Notes: generated from the letters alone by a model not told the origin. DNA of 64,000 nucleotides from Icerya purchasi (GCA_039619475.1 CM077115.1:64300864-64364863); one strand, 5' to 3'; shown: positions 11,410 to 23,574, counted from the first letter of the stretch. Made by a program: numbers and translations.

Positions 11410-12735
11410 CGCTAATTGCGTGGGAGAAATCCCAATAGCGGATTGCTCAAGCCGTTAGTCGCAGAGAAGCGAAAGCGGGAGGAAGGCAACAAGGAATGAT
11501 TAAAACGCAAACGCATAATAGTGGACAACAACAAAGCCAGGAAGTGAAGGAAACAGAAGGAACCATGGATTGGAAGGAAGACTAGGTTGAACAGACAAAC
11601 GAAAGGAATGACTATTAGAAACGGAGTAAGTATACATACATCTGACCAAAATTTAAGATGTAAATTTTTATACAATGCCAAGGGATTAGAACATGGGATG
11701 TTTTTAAAAAGGAAGAAGAAGTAGCAAAATAATCAGCCGTCTCATTACCAGAGATGCCAGAATGGCCAGGAACCCACAGAAAGTCAATATGGATTCCACG
11801 GAGAAAACAAAGAATCCGAATGGGAGAATGTATACGGAGAATAATAGTCGCAGGAATGATCAGGAAGGGAAGAGGAGATGGCCTGAAGAGCACTCATGGA
11901 GTTGGAAATGATCAGAAAATGGGAAGAAAAACGATTGGAGGATATATGAAAATAATGGAACGTAAAATAGCCATTAGCTCGATCGTAAATATGGAACAGA
12001 AAGAAGGAAGACAAAAAGGTTCAGAGAAGTTATAATTTGGAAGAATACAAGAACACCGTCAGGCCCTTTAGAATCATCAGTGAAAATGTTTACATGAGAA
12101 GGAAAGAGAGAATTGACAGTACTGTAGAATTCCTGTTTAATTACTGTTGAAGGGAAAGATTTTGAAAGTGCAGGCAAAATAAATACTCTGGGAGGATGGC
12201 AGAGATCACTGAAGTTAAAGGTGAAATAGAGCAGACTATTAAAGGAAATTGTGTACGGCCAAAATGAACTAAGACCGAGGGAAGTAGGAGATAAGAATTT
12301 TCGTAGGCACTAAAAAGACAATTTTTGGAACTTGAAAGGTAGGAGAAAATGGGAGCAGCGGATGAAAGTGAAAGATGTTTAGGAGTCTAAATAAGATCTG
12401 CGGATAGGCAGTGGTGGTATATTCGATTCAGCGAGCAGTGCTGGAATAGGAGAGGACTTAAGAGCACCAAGACAGAGTTGAAGGCAAGAGTTTTGGATCA
12501 CATCTAGTTTAGAGAGTATGCACTTGGAGGCGCAGGCATAAATGAATGAACAGTAGTCGAGCTTCGAACGGATGATGGATTTATAGAGTAAAATAAGAAT
12601 GTAAGGGTCACCACCGCATTTAGTAGAAAACAGGGCCTTCAGCAAGTTTAACCTGCTAGTAGAGGAGGAGGAAAGATACTTGATATGTTGCGAAAAGGTC
12701 AGACGACTACCGAGAAAGATACCGAGGTAACGGAA

Positions 12736-13272
12736 TCAATTAATACGAGCAAGAGCTGTACAATTTAAGGATAAATTAACAGAGGTAGCATTATAAGGTC
12801 GAAGAGTAAATACAACGTAGGAAGACTTAGAAGGTGAAATCGAAAGATTAATTGAAGCAAGAGAACTTTCAAGCGAACTGAGGGAAGAATTTCCTTTGGC
12901 TGCAACAATAGGAGAAAAGCAGAATATCATCAGCAAAGAATAAAGAGCGGGTATAAATGTTAAAAAGGGTAACACTGAGGGATGAACTTGAGGAAAACCG
13001 CAGAAAACCCTTTTTGTAGTGTTGAGTAATGGAGGGGAAAGGTGGATAGAACAATTGGACACGAGTTTAATAACAAGAGAAATTAAATTGTCTGGAATGT
13101 TAATTTCCGTCATTTTATCTCTTAAAGTTGGGAAATGGATATTATCAAAGGCACATGAGACATCAATGAAGGAAGCCAGAGTGCAATGTTTTCGGATGAA
13201 AGACTTACATAGATGAGAAACAAAAATACTAATACAGTCAGGTGGGCCAATACCAGGCCGAAAGCCGAACAT
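12736..13272 (-). pseudogene. LINE-I reverse transcriptase remnant
   Basis: Longest open piece of the decayed element: 178 codons starting at the MFGFRPGIGPPDCIS block and running through AFDNIHFPTL to the SPSKSSYVVFTLRPYN block of the palm. The catalytic FADD sits in a different frame (12869-13054), so at least two indels lie inside the palm domain. The full copy at 54669-60761 has all these blocks in the same order. Confidence 0.75.
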
Positions 13273-13745
13273 ATTGCTAGAAAGTACATTATATTAGTGT
13301 TCCAACCACCAGACAAGACGCTTGGTCAACATACGTTCAAACAATTTTCTGATGCAGGATGCGAAGGAAATGGAGCGTAAGGAAGAACTTTTCTTAGGAA
13401 TAATGATGGAAGAATTCCAAGAGGGGGGAATTATACACCTGGTAAGGAAAGAATTGAAAAGATTGAGAAGGAAGTTAAGGGATAGTTCAGATAGATTTTT
13501 AAGAGCAAGGTAAGGTATGCCGCCAAGGCCCGGAGTAAGGCTGGAAGATTTCGATAGAACAGCTTTTAATTCATTAAAATTAAAGGCCTAAGTGAGAAAG
13601 TGGGAAAGAGAGGGAGAGTCCTGCGGAAATGTACTGAATTATAGTTCATAAAAGGAAGGAATGTAAGCAGGAGCGACAGAATCAATGAACGATATTAGGC
13701 TATCCTCAGATACATTAGAAAAAGAAGGACGTTCAGAGAATGTGA

Positions 13746-14190
13746 TTTTTTTTTTTTTCCTTTTTTTAATTGGGCTCGTCAACCAAGGACCTTCACCCAG
13801 AAACAATTAAGGTTAAATGAAAGTTATATAGTTACGCGATCAGCTATCGCTAATAAGAACGAAACAAACGAGGGGATAATCAGTGTAGAAGGAAAAGACA
13901 GGATATAACGAGCACAAAAAGAAGCAGGAAGCCCCAGCCCAAGCAAGTGGGAATATAGAGCCGAGCGCTCAAAGAACACGTGATCGGTGTCACAAACAAC
14001 CGCATCATTTGAATGGAGAGGACAACATGGGGAAGAGGTCAACGAGAGGCGAAAGCGTGAGGAAGGTAGCAAGGAATGGTTTAAGCGCAAACGCACAATG
14101 GAGACAACAACAGAGCGAGGAAGTGAAGGAAACAGAAGGAACCAAGGATTTGAAGGAAGATTAGGCTGAACGGACAGGGGAATTTAAAAG
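13746..14190 (-). mobile_element. LINE-I 3' end nested in older LINE-I
   Basis: A 5'-truncated copy of about 445 bp: on the minus strand it starts in the zone before the C-terminal domain near 14190. It continues through LNHSLLPSSRFRLSL and the CDTDHVFFER motif (13824-14096) to a stop, a 3' UTR ending in TTGACGAGCCCAATT, and an A-rich tail (T run at 13748-13759 on the plus strand). Host LINE-I sequence lies on both sides. ATTC occurs next to each junction within short similar stretches, consistent with but not proving a diverged target duplication. Confidence 0.7.
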
Positions 14191-14550
14191 CTCTAGCCAG
14201 AACAATAGTACTAGAAAAGGAAGAGCAGAATTTCTTCCAAGCGGCCTTCTTCGTGGCTTTAAGTATATACCTAGCCCTGGCGTTGGCTTGTTTATGAGCC
14301 AGAAAATGTTGGGTCGTAGCATCAGAGCGATAAGTTCTGAAGGTGGAACGACAATAGTCAAATGCGGCGTTACACTCCTCATTCCACCACCGCACTACGA
14401 TGAGCAGATGCACGAAGACGGCGAACAGGAGATGATAGAAAAAGAGCAGATCTGATAGAATGGGGAAAAAATTATAGAGAGATACGGAATCATAATTAGG
14501 CTGAGGATCGGCGAGTGACGAATCAACAGAGGAGCGGAATAGAGTTCATT

Positions 14551-15729
14551 CTTATGCGTTAATGAGACACATGGATTCCTTAATTTCCTTCTACATCAAC
14601 TGACATTATACCTTCAAACTCTTCGAGTAGTTTTACGGTAAATAAAAAAAAAAAAGCAACATATCTGTAACCAATGTAATATGCACAATTTCAAATTTAT
14701 AAGTTAAACGGTTGCAGAGCTGTTGAATTTTATTTGATTTCTTTATGTTTTCCAAATCGCGTTGTATTTTTTAAACTTTTTCGATGTAGTATTAACGTAA
14801 GAAATTGTAAAATTTATCTTCGGTAGATGCATTTATCGCAATTCTTTGAACTATTAAATTGTTTACGGATGTGTTAGTTTTTTTTTTTTTTTTTATTTAC
14901 CGAAAAATTACTCGAAGAGCATGTGTGTCAATCGGTGTAGAAGACAGTTTGAGAATCTGTGTGTCTCACTAACACATAAGAATAAAACGGCTAATTGCGA
15001 AATTTGATGACTTTTCGAAAGTGATATTTCCATAAACCGTTAAATGTTTCACATAACACCCGTTTCATAGAGCTATTCGCTAAGAAAAAAAAAAAAAGAC
15101 CTGCGAAAAAAAGCTTTGACGGAAGAGCCCAAAGGAAAACTGGTGGACGACGATACTTGTAGCAGAGCGAATGAATTAGTTTAACGGGAGCGAAAGGATG
15201 AAAATTGCCTAAATTTTGGTTCTCAGAGCAATTTTCGATATGAACAATATAAGAATGGCTACTAGAAAATAATACATTATCAGCATCGCCAGAAGTATCA
15301 CCATTATTATGAGTGACTATTATTCCTATTATATATTATTTATTTAATCCACTATTTCTTTATCATTAATACCTTTATTATTTCACAGCACCATTAATAA
15401 TAGCAAAGATTTGATTTGATCTGTTTGATCACCATTATTACTAGTAGATTTAGTTTATTATGTTCCGAACTGCTCAAAAATTTCGTAAGTTAGGTCTAAA
15501 TTTTCATTATTGTCATCGGTTCCTTTTACTCATATTTTTCGATAAACAAAGAACCCGTATTATATTACCGCACAGGGGTACCATTTACAACATTTAATTC
15601 GAGTATACGGTGTAACAATGACTTGATATTCTAAGCGTTTTTGAATTAATATTTCTAATCAAACCTTCCGTTACTCTACAATTAATATTGACCGAAAACA
15701 GGCAGCAGTGAAATAAATCGTTTTCGTAC
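14551..15729. other. Unassigned AT-rich DNA
   Basis: No gene or named repeat seen. Contains A/T homopolymers near 14645, 14878-14894 and 15084, and ATT-rich low-complexity sequence around 15285-15450. Confidence 0.5.
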
Positions 15730-16078
15730 GCTTCGCGATCGTTTTCTTAATCAGACTGCATTTTAATCACTCCCTTTTACCCTCTTCACGTTTTCGATTT
15801 TCCCTGTTCTCCCTCCCGATTGTTCTCTTCATAGTTCCATCACTACTCCTATATGTGATGCAAACCATCTTCTTTGAATGCCCCGCCCTTGATTCGGAAC
15901 GCTCTGTTTTGTACTCCAAAATCTTAACACTGGGTCCTTCCTGCTCTATATAATTCTTCTTCCTTTCCATCTCCAGATATAATTCCTGAACTTCAATCTT
16001 TCCTAAGCTCTATTTCTAATCGTCTCTCTATTTAACCCTATCCATAATTTCTGTAATTGTTGGGTTAAGCGCGCCCAA
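15730..16078 (+). mobile_element. LINE-I 3' end, severely 5'-truncated
   Basis: Aligns almost base for base to 60375-60740 of the full-length copy: the stretch around CTTAATCAGACTGC, the C-terminal domain, the end of ORF2 (CTCTATTTCTAATCGTCTC), and the 3' UTR to GTTGGGTTAAGCGCGCCCAA. The tail is an AT-rich simple sequence (AAATA-type repeats to 16150) in place of pure poly(A). This is the copy closest to the full-length element and so probably one of the younger insertions. Confidence 0.88.
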
Positions 16079-17499
16079 AAGATAATATATAAAATAATAT
16101 TATTATTATTTTATATTTAAAAAAATAAAAAAATAAATAAATAAATAAATACGTCGATAAATGCGCCTCTGGTTCCTTAATAGGAACATAATGGAAATCA
16201 CTAAAAAAGGTCAATATCACGCTGTATAACATTTTAAACGATTTATAGATGATAAAATTGTTTGAATGTATAATTAAAATCTTTGAAGATAAGACAAATT
16301 CAGAAACGAATTCCGGGCATAGTTTAGAACTTGTCAGAAATGTAATTCGCTGGAAAAATAAAATTAAAGTACATAGAAAAAAAAAAAACCTTCAATCTAG
16401 TAGAAAAAAAAAAAAAAAAAGTAGACAGTGATTGTGAAAATTATTTAATACTCATTAAAAAGTAAAGCAACGAAATGAAATTCGTAGTTTAACGAGAAAA
16501 CGAGGTTGTGTGTACTTTTCGAACTGAATTCTAATAAGAGATTTTAAAAATGTTTTCAGATTTCCATTTAATTATTCTGCCAAGTTGCTCTGGAAACTAG
16601 TTAAACACTTAATTTTCCGTGCACTATTTTCGGCTCCGAAATTACTCCGTTGAAGTTATTCCTCTCGTAATGAATTAAAACTTTTTCCAATTATAAATCC
16701 AAATTATATTACTCTTTATATGGAAAAAAACCAAAAGTACAAAAACCACTTGGGGCTCGATTATTCGACGGAATAAAAATGATCAATTTCTCAAAAAACC
16801 TTTTGCAGCTATCGTTAATAAAGACAATTCTAGCAGAACTGTATTATTCAGTGAATAATTAAAGAGTGCGAAAATGAATAGAAAAATATCCTTATTTTAA
16901 ACCTCTGAAGTAGTAAACGAACGAAAAACATCAGAACGAAATATGACCAAGGTGCGAAATTCGAGCCAATCAACGTTAATTTAGTGCAAAATGGAAAAAG
17001 AATCAGCACACGTGTGAAATACATGCATATTTCAATATGATTTGAAGATAATTAACGAAAATTAAATTGATTATTTTTGGTCTTTCGTATTTGTTCGCGT
17101 CAATCTCCTTTTATGCTTAATACATTAACGGTAACGGTCAGCGGTATAAATTAAGGTGTATCAGAATAAAAACCCATGACGGATTTTGTCGATATCGAAC
17201 GATGAAAACGAAATAAAAGAAAATTAAAAAATCGTTGAATTTACAAAATTCGGCGCCATAAAAATATGTATTCAGAGTTCCCTATTATCGGCAGTGCAAT
17301 TATTTGAACTTTTTGTTTGTAAGTTAATATTTCATTCGATATTTATTTAATCGATGCGAAAAAATTAAACCAATTCGGTGTGCACTAGCAATAACAAGGC
17401 ACGACGGTTCGTGTTTCGTTCTAATTCGCTCACACTGAAAATTAAAAAAATGTTAAACAGTATCGTGGGTTCTTGTTTTTTGGGGGGGGGGCACGTCTG
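16079..17499. other. AT-rich DNA without recognised content
   Basis: Begins with AAATA/TTA simple repeats (16083-16150) and has A-rich runs at 16378-16388 and 16405-16420. An open frame at 16249-16431 is low in complexity. No family signature. Confidence 0.5.
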
Positions 17500-18794
17500 C
17501 AGCGGAATTTTATATACGGAAAAGATTAGAAATTGAGGAGATAAAAGAGGCTAACAAAGGAACTTTATTGAGAGAGGGAATTGCAAGAATGGCGTAGGTA
17601 CTATAAGGAGTAAGAAGGCCAAAAACGCAGAAGATTAGAATAAAGGGTAGCACGTTCAGAGGAAATAAAGGGGTATTCGAACAAGACGTGATTCGCATCG
17701 TAGGTATAATTGAGCTCTGGAGGGGGTCATAGGGGCGCAAAGGCGATTGAACGGAAGAAAAACGGACAAGAGAAGCCGGAAGAAAACTATGATTGAACCG
17801 CAAATGAACTACAGAGGAAATATCATGTATTCGAAGAGTTTTCTTAAGCAAGAAGCCAAGGAAATTGGATGGAAGGAATTAGGATTTTTCTTCGTGATCG
17901 GGATAACAATAAAAGGAATTACAGAGTGGTGGAATTGAGCCAATATATAAGAAACGATTATAGATTAATGGAAGAGGAGTATTAAGTGCAGAGTCTGTGC
18001 GGAAGACGCGATGAGCGCGGAGGAAATGGAGTCGTAGAAGGAATCGTATTGATGTATAGGATTTGGGAGTGGATGAATGTTGGATAGAGGTGAGAATCAA
18101 CGACTGACCCGAATTTATCCTAGTCGACTTTGGATAGAGGCCATTTAGGATCATCGAGAGGTCTGAAGGGATCTGGAGGAGAAGGAAGAAGATAGTTCAA
18201 GGAAAAAAACAATAGGGACATGTACCATCAATGATTTTCAAATTATAATTGAGGTCAAAGTTAGGGGAGGTAAAAGAGAGCTCAACAACCGTGTAGAGAG
18301 TAGGTGAATGATCGTTCAGAAGGACAAGGTTGTTATTGAGGATAAAATTCTTGCGGATACGACCATTCCTATTATGACTCTCGGAGCCCCACGAGGGCGA
18401 ATGAACATTCCATTCATCCCCAATGATGAAGAGAAGAGAATGAGATTTGGCTAGTAACGTGAAAGGGAAATTATTAAGAACATAATACGGCGGGATGTAC
18501 ACCGAAAATAATATGTACATAGGATGTGGGTAAACATTAAGAATAGAAATATGGACAAGTTAGGTGATTGCGGATTCAATGGAAAGCAAGAGGGAATGAT
18601 CGTGAGTAACAAAGAAAATAACTTTTCTTATGAGCATGGCGGTACCACTCTAGCCGTCCACGCGATCAGAACGAATTAAAGTAAAACCTCGAACAGATAT
18701 ATATATATATATATGTATATATTTCAGGAGATTCTCTAAGTCAGGTTTCAGATAACAGAGCAATGTGGATGGAGTGGGAGTGCCGAGTATACCC
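17500..18794 (-). mobile_element. LINE-I remnant, 3' portion, split by BEL/Pao
   Basis: Minus-strand LINE-I interrupted by the BEL/Pao element; its 5' portion is at 23966-24610. Here the reading resumes in the endonuclease with HIALLSET (near 18760), then WNVHSPSWGSESHNRNGRI with FILNNNLVLLNDHSPT and VELSFTSPNFD (18197-18520), then the linker (KVDWDKFGSVVDS, about 18060-18130). It then jumps directly to the C-terminal domain (17510-17851, LRFNHSFLPASLVRFSS). RT and RNase H are deleted. A TA microsatellite (18700-18722) has grown inside the endonuclease. Confidence 0.82.
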
Positions 18795-19185
18795 TGTTGA
18801 GGAATTGAATACGATTATTTCGAAATTAATAAATTAAGATGTTAAAGGTTTTATTCGTGGCTCGATGTTGAACAAACATTAGCGAAGCGAACGGTTTAAT
18901 AATCAAAAACAAGCGACGAGCCAATGCGAGCAACGACAACGTGCGGAAGCGAAAAACAACGAATACCGAAAATAGAGCAGTGAACACTATGGTCGGCAAA
19001 ACAGACAAACACGTGGTTTCACATGCCTGGAGACGGCACGGAACGAATAGGCAAGGGGTATCGACCTTGGCTGTCTTAGCCGATCAACGGCGGTAACCAA
19101 AAAATGGCGGTTCGAAAATCGGGCGTTACACATGCATTAAAATTATATAACAAAATAAAACGAATTATTAGAAAATATCGTAACA
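18795..19185 (-). repeat. 3' LTR of BEL/Pao element
   Basis: 391 bp; matches 23575-23965 with about 6 substitutions and no length change. Short open frames inside it are repeated in the other LTR and are not genes. Confidence 0.95.
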
Positions 19186-19201
19186 AACTCCCCCCCCCCC
19201 C
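19186..19201 (-). other. Polypurine tract
   Basis: On the minus strand a run of 12 G followed by AGTT abuts the 3' LTR, the expected plus-strand primer site for reverse transcription. Confidence 0.85.
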
Positions 19202-19311
19202 ATGAACAAATGGGGTTCATGAAAGACCGACGAGTTGAGTGAAATTTTTTACAAGGGAGACTATGTTGTAAACGAATATTAATATAAACAAAAAAAGAAA
19301 ATTAAAAAAAA

Positions 19312-19404
19312 CATATCAATCGACTGGGGAAGTCTTACGAGTTGTTGAACTGCTCGACGAAATATTCCGGAGGAAGTTCTGATCTCCACTACGCGAACTC
19401 GTCC
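19312..19404 (-). pseudogene. Pao polyprotein C-terminal (DUF5641-like) stump
   Basis: Minus strand reads MSPNGRVRVVEIRTSSGIFR, then RAVQQLVRLP. This is the pattern GxVRVVxIRTxxGxxxRxVxxLxxLP that ends the integrase region of BEL/Pao polyproteins. It is separated from the last RNase H/integrase codons (19569) by about 165 bp of very AT-rich sequence, so the integrase core was removed and the end retained. Confidence 0.75.
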
Positions 19405-19568
19405 GTTGGGACTCATGAATATGTATTAACGAAACCGGTCGGACTATTATTGTAATTATTTGATTTAATTTATTTTAACATAATTAATTAGTATTTAACA
19501 ATGTTATATTTGTGAATTTTTGAATAATATATGTTCGTGTAAAAAATAAATATAACATTAGTAACCGT

Positions 19569-20284
19569 TTAAAAGTGGATTAATTGGTTCATTGCGAAAT
19601 TACGTTCGTCAACAGTTAAAAGTCCGAAAGTTTTAGGCATTTTACGTAGATTATTAAAATATCGACAAACGTAAGCGAATATGTTGATACATTTGTTAAG
19701 GGATGAATATTTATGTAGAACGGATAAAAATACGAGTATATCAGTCCTTTTTACGTTAAAGCTGACCTTGTCTGTACGAATTTCTGGTACGTTAATAGAA
19801 ATGGAAAAATTCCTCGAAATGTGACTATCAAAATCATTTGTGAGCCAGCTTGGGCCATTCGACCATACTTTATTATTTATAAATTGTTTCACAGATAAAC
19901 CGCGTGTGGCTAAATCCGCAGGATTACAACTAGTTTCGCCATAAAACCAACGTTCCTTTGAAACCAGTTTTATGACTTTAATGACGCGATTACGTACGTG
20001 TACTGTTTCAATCGATCTACCGAATGATTCAGCCAACTAAGTACAATTTGGGAATCTGAAAACGCAAAAATGTTACACGGTTCGATTTTTAAGTTGTGTG
20101 ACACACGAACTAAAAGTTGCGATAAAACAACTGCTGATTGCAGTTCTAAACGAGGAATAGTTAACACTTTAATTGGTGCTACTCGAGTTTTAGCGCAGAC
20201 GAACGAAATTGTTACGTTGTTCTGGTCATCAACGACACGCATAAATACAACGGCACAATATAAGCTTTGGGCGAGGCGTCGCAA
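19569..20284 (-). pseudogene. BEL/Pao RNase H and start of integrase
   Basis: Two overlapping minus-strand frames. The first (19970-20284) contains TIPRLELQSAVVLSQLL and FSDSQIVLSWL, RNase H signatures of Pao elements. The second (19569-20036) contains NPADLATRGLS at the RNase H end and LTVDERNFAMNQLIHF, the entry of the integrase zinc-binding region, where a stop follows. The HHCC finger and the DDE core do not follow. A frameshift near 20265 separates this from the RT frame. Confidence 0.85.
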
Positions 20285-21690
20285 AAACCGATTAGTTGGC
20301 GAGAAATTACGTTACTTGAAAAACTGTAACAGCGTGGAATAAAATAATGCGATAATGATCCTAAATTTCTACGGTAAGACAAAAATTCACCTTCGAGTTC
20401 GCCACTAATAGGATCATTCCAATCGAGTCCTTCACGCCATAAATCTTGCATTAAAATTTTGGCTCTAATTGTGATCGGGGATAACATGCCGAGAACATCA
20501 AAAATACGAGAAATATCGGATAACATTGCGCGTTTGGTAGTTGGACTAGGTAACGGGGCTAAATTTATAGATACATTAAAAACATCGGATTGCGGGCGCC
20601 ACATTAAGCCTAATACAAAAACAAAGGATTCAGATCCTAACAATCTAGCGGTTAATGTTTCAATTAGCGACGGATCGATATGATTTAAAAAATTTACCGA
20701 GTTACTTTGATACTTCCTCAGCGGAAAATTAGCTGATAGCAAAGCTGCGTGTACGAGTTGTTGCAATTGTAGAGCTTCTTCGACGGAATCAGCTCCGGTC
20801 ATAAGATCATCCATATAGAAGTTCGAGTTGATCACATCAGCGGCGTTTGGATGCGAAGTTTCAAGCGAACGAGCGATAGTTTGAAGACATTTGGTTGCAA
20901 GGTACGACGCGGGACCAGTACCATATGTCACCGTATTAAGTTCGTAGTGGCTAACGGATTTTGAAGGATCAGATCTCCAAACAATACGTTGGTACTTTCT
21001 GTCATCTGGGTGAATTAAGATTTGTCGATACATCATCTCAATATCTGCACAAAATGCGACGCGATGAGAGCGAAATTTAATTATCACATCGAACAATTCA
21101 GGTTGTAGCGTTGGACCAGTTAAAAGGTGATCATTTAGTGAAGTACCAGACTCATCGATAGCGGATGCATTAAAGACGACGCGGTATTTAGTTGTTGTAC
21201 TGCTGAGCTTACTAACGATGTGGTGAGGAATATAGTACGAGTTAGCGACAATTTCGGAGTTAGAAAGTTTTCTCATATGACCTAGTTCTTCATATTTTAA
21301 CATAAAATCACGATACGCAGCTCGAATAATAGGCGACCGTTTTCTTTCCGATTTGACTAACATCGACTTAGCCTTATAATACGAACCATTTAAACTTACG
21401 ATACTAGACCTAATTGGTAAACGAAGTTGAAAAATACCGTTTTCGAGACGTTCATGAGTTGTTTCAAAATGTTCCTCAATCGTTTTGTGTTCGAATAAAA
21501 TTTCTGCGTTCTTGGAAGACGACTCCTCACCGGCATCCTCGATTTCGAAAAAACGTTTGAGTTGAGCGTCGATATCTACCTTCGAGAGTCCGCAATATGA
21601 CTTGGTAGCGAGAAAGGACGACTTGTGCGAGCCTGAGATAACATAATCAAATTTAGAGTTTCGTAAACAAATACCCTCGACGAAATAATG
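20212..21690 (-). pseudogene. BEL/Pao reverse transcriptase
   Basis: The frame is open from just after a TAA (21694-21696) to 20212. Counting from the first Met (21363): KYRVVFNASA at about residues 59-68, the first catalytic Asp in FCADIEMMYRQI (Asp 107), and the catalytic YMDD at residues 183-186 in NFYMDDLMTGADS. Pao relatives more often have YVDD. The thumb/connection (RMLSDISRIFDVLGMLSPI-like block) follows, and it ends in GFCDASPKAY, the entry to RNase H, where the frame is lost. Upstream of the Met, HFETTHERLENGIFQLRLPI is the usual sequence before Pao RT, showing that the domain starts before the Met. Confidence 0.92.
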
Positions 21691-21693
21691 TCT

Positions 21694-22302
21694 TTAATCC
21701 TCTAAAATATATTCGACATATTCAGAGCCGAGGACTATATCTACGTCGTTATAAGGGAGATCGTTCGATTCAGCGAAATTAAACTTAGGGAAATATCGCA
21801 TTACGTTATCGAGGTTACTGCGTGCTACCGCGTACGGGATTTTATCGATTACTTCCGCTTTGATAGCGATAGAAAATTTCGAAAAACGAGATTGCAAAAC
21901 GAATTGCGTTACTGAATAATCGAGAGTGGTCGAATTGTCGTTAATACCGACAAGAACGGTTGAATTTTCATTTTTCGCAAGCGGGAGTTTAATACGCTTG
22001 CAAAAGTCACGACGAATTAACGTAGTTTCGGACGCTTGATCAAATAATAAACGAGCGAGTACAGTACCTGAGGCAGTTTTCACCTTCACAACCGCTGTTG
22101 ACAAGAATACTATTTTGTGAATTGCATCGACAGCACACATCGTCGTTTTAGCTACAATCGAGTTCGGATTAGTGGGTGGTGGTTGAGACTCCGGTTTTGA
22201 AGCTTGTTTCGGGATCGTAATTTGCTCTGACAATGAATTATTCCGATGCAGCATGGAGAATGATGATTGCCATCGCAGTACCGACAATTTGAGCGTTTGC
22301 AC
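21694..22302 (-). pseudogene. BEL/Pao aspartic protease (DUF1758-like)
   Basis: 202 codons ending at a TAA that is in the same frame as the RT. The segment VLARLLFDQASETTLIRRDF is the active-site loop of BEL/Pao proteases, which normally reads LLDSGSQ.S.I; here the triad is D-Q-A instead of D-S/T-G. Further on, the block DVDIVLGSEYVEYIL matches the end of DUF1758. The frame also begins inside gag sequence. Confidence 0.82.
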
Positions 22303-23452
22303 TCCGCAACGACGTGAAACGGATTAAAACATTTTATACACAATTTATTTTTTTTCACGATTTGAAAACGATCAGTTACATTTTTATACCCGAACAATTT
22401 GCACTGATTCAAAAAATGGCCTTCTTGGCACACGACACATTTTAATTTGCAACGAACGATTTTTTTTCAACCGTATCGAACACTGGCTTCGAGCCTTTGC
22501 TAGGTTTCGACGAATTAGTTATTTCTACCGAACGATCGTCGACATTAAAAGATCGAATTTGCAAAAAATTCCGCAATTTATCGAATTTTGGTGCGAATCG
22601 GTCGAAGTCGCAGAATTTTCCCAATCCCGAGAAGTTTTGGAATCAAGTTTACTGGACACAATGTACGTTACAAATTTTGAGAACGTTTCATCGATAATTT
22701 CACCTGAGGCTTTAAGACCGCGAATTATTATTTCGACTTTATCTAAGAGACTACGAATTTGATTTTCGGTTTTAATCGACTCTAAATTGTATAGATTACG
22801 GAAAAGGGCCTTGACCACCGCGCGTTTATTATCAAAACGAGAAAGCAGATACAACCAAGCTTCCGAGTAAGCTCTATCATCAAGTTTGAAATCACGAATA
22901 TAATCCTTAGCATTGCCGATTAATGCTTGTTTAAGGTAATAAAGTTTTTGCACGTTAGAAAGTTCATCGTTTTTATGAATTAAATTCTCGAACAAACCTT
23001 TAAAACACTGAAAGTTCAAAATATTGCCATCGAACAAAGGTACGGCTATTCTTTCCAACTTCGGTTGAGTTGATGAGTTTATGACAAGACGCGCTAAGTT
23101 CAGGGTTGGACGAAATAAGTGATTGACGTTGATCTTCCTTCAGCAATTTTTGACGACAAGTTTTAATGACCGCTTCATAATGAAACGCGACATCGCTGAT
23201 TTCACAGACTTCCTTCATGTAGTTTTCAGCTTTGGTGATATAGTTATCGGAATTTTCATCGAGCGCATCTATGGTGTCATTAGTCTGAATCTCGAATTTG
23301 GATTTCAAATCCCGATAAGCGTTCAACATAGCTTCCAATTTACTCAGACTTTCGATGTCGAGAGGTTGTTTCGAGTTGAGATCAGCCATTTGATCTCTTA
23401 ACCTAGCGAGGTTGAGTTTCAGAGTAGCACGTTTCCATTTGTTTTCCGACAT
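22152..23452 (-). pseudogene. BEL/Pao gag
   Basis: Starts at an ATG (23452) 123 bp from the 5' LTR. The N-terminal helical part (23000-23452) is followed, in other frames, by the DUF1759 region: VPLFDGNILNFQCFKGLFEN, YYLKQALIGNAKDYI and SRFDNKRAVVKALF (22525-23058). Two CCHC knuckles come next, CVVCQEGHFLNQC and CIKCFNPFHVVAEC, then CRYCDGNHHSPCC (about 22245-22440). At least three frameshifts interrupt it, so no full Gag can be made. Confidence 0.85.
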
Positions 23453-23555
23453 TTTAACGATGGAACAGTTGAAGTTCCGTTACGAATGGAGCGAACGAAT
23501 AATTTATTTGACTATAAGCTAAACGCAGTCAAACATCGAATGTTAACGAGAAAAA

Positions 23556-23574
23556 TATCCGGCCCGAAGGACCA
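23556..23574 (-). other. Primer binding site, tRNA-Tyr type
   Basis: Directly next to the 5' LTR the minus strand reads TGGTCCTTCGGGCCGGATA. Its complement fits the 3' end of eukaryotic tRNA-Tyr (TCCGGCTCGAAGGA plus CCA) with one mismatch. The tRNA match is from knowledge of tRNA-Tyr, not from a search. Confidence 0.8.

Larger units (their letters stand above)
11410..14550 (-). mobile_element. LINE-I, decayed, hosting a nested LINE-I
   Basis: Read on the minus strand from 14550: the endonuclease-RT linker (RWWNEECNAAFDYC, LAHKQANARARYILKATKKA, to about 14200), then a younger LINE-I 3' end (13746-14190), then the linker and RT resume at about 13740. RT blocks follow in order: NMFGFRPGIGPPDC (about 13250), FIDVSCAFDNIHFPTL (about 13150), FADDILLFS in another frame (about 12930), the LNLLKAL-like thumb zone and a C-terminal end of RT at 12379-12645. 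RNase H parts run to 11600, and the C-terminal domain is cut off at about 11410 before its CD.DH..FEC motif. It has many frameshifts and stops. The linker ends at the point where the 13740 part begins when aligned to the full copy, so I read both as one original element. Confidence 0.8.

Noticed and set aside
18826..19008. 60-codon open frame, repeated at 23606-23788
   Set aside because: Lies entirely inside the two LTRs of the BEL/Pao element; duplication comes from the LTRs, not from gene copies.
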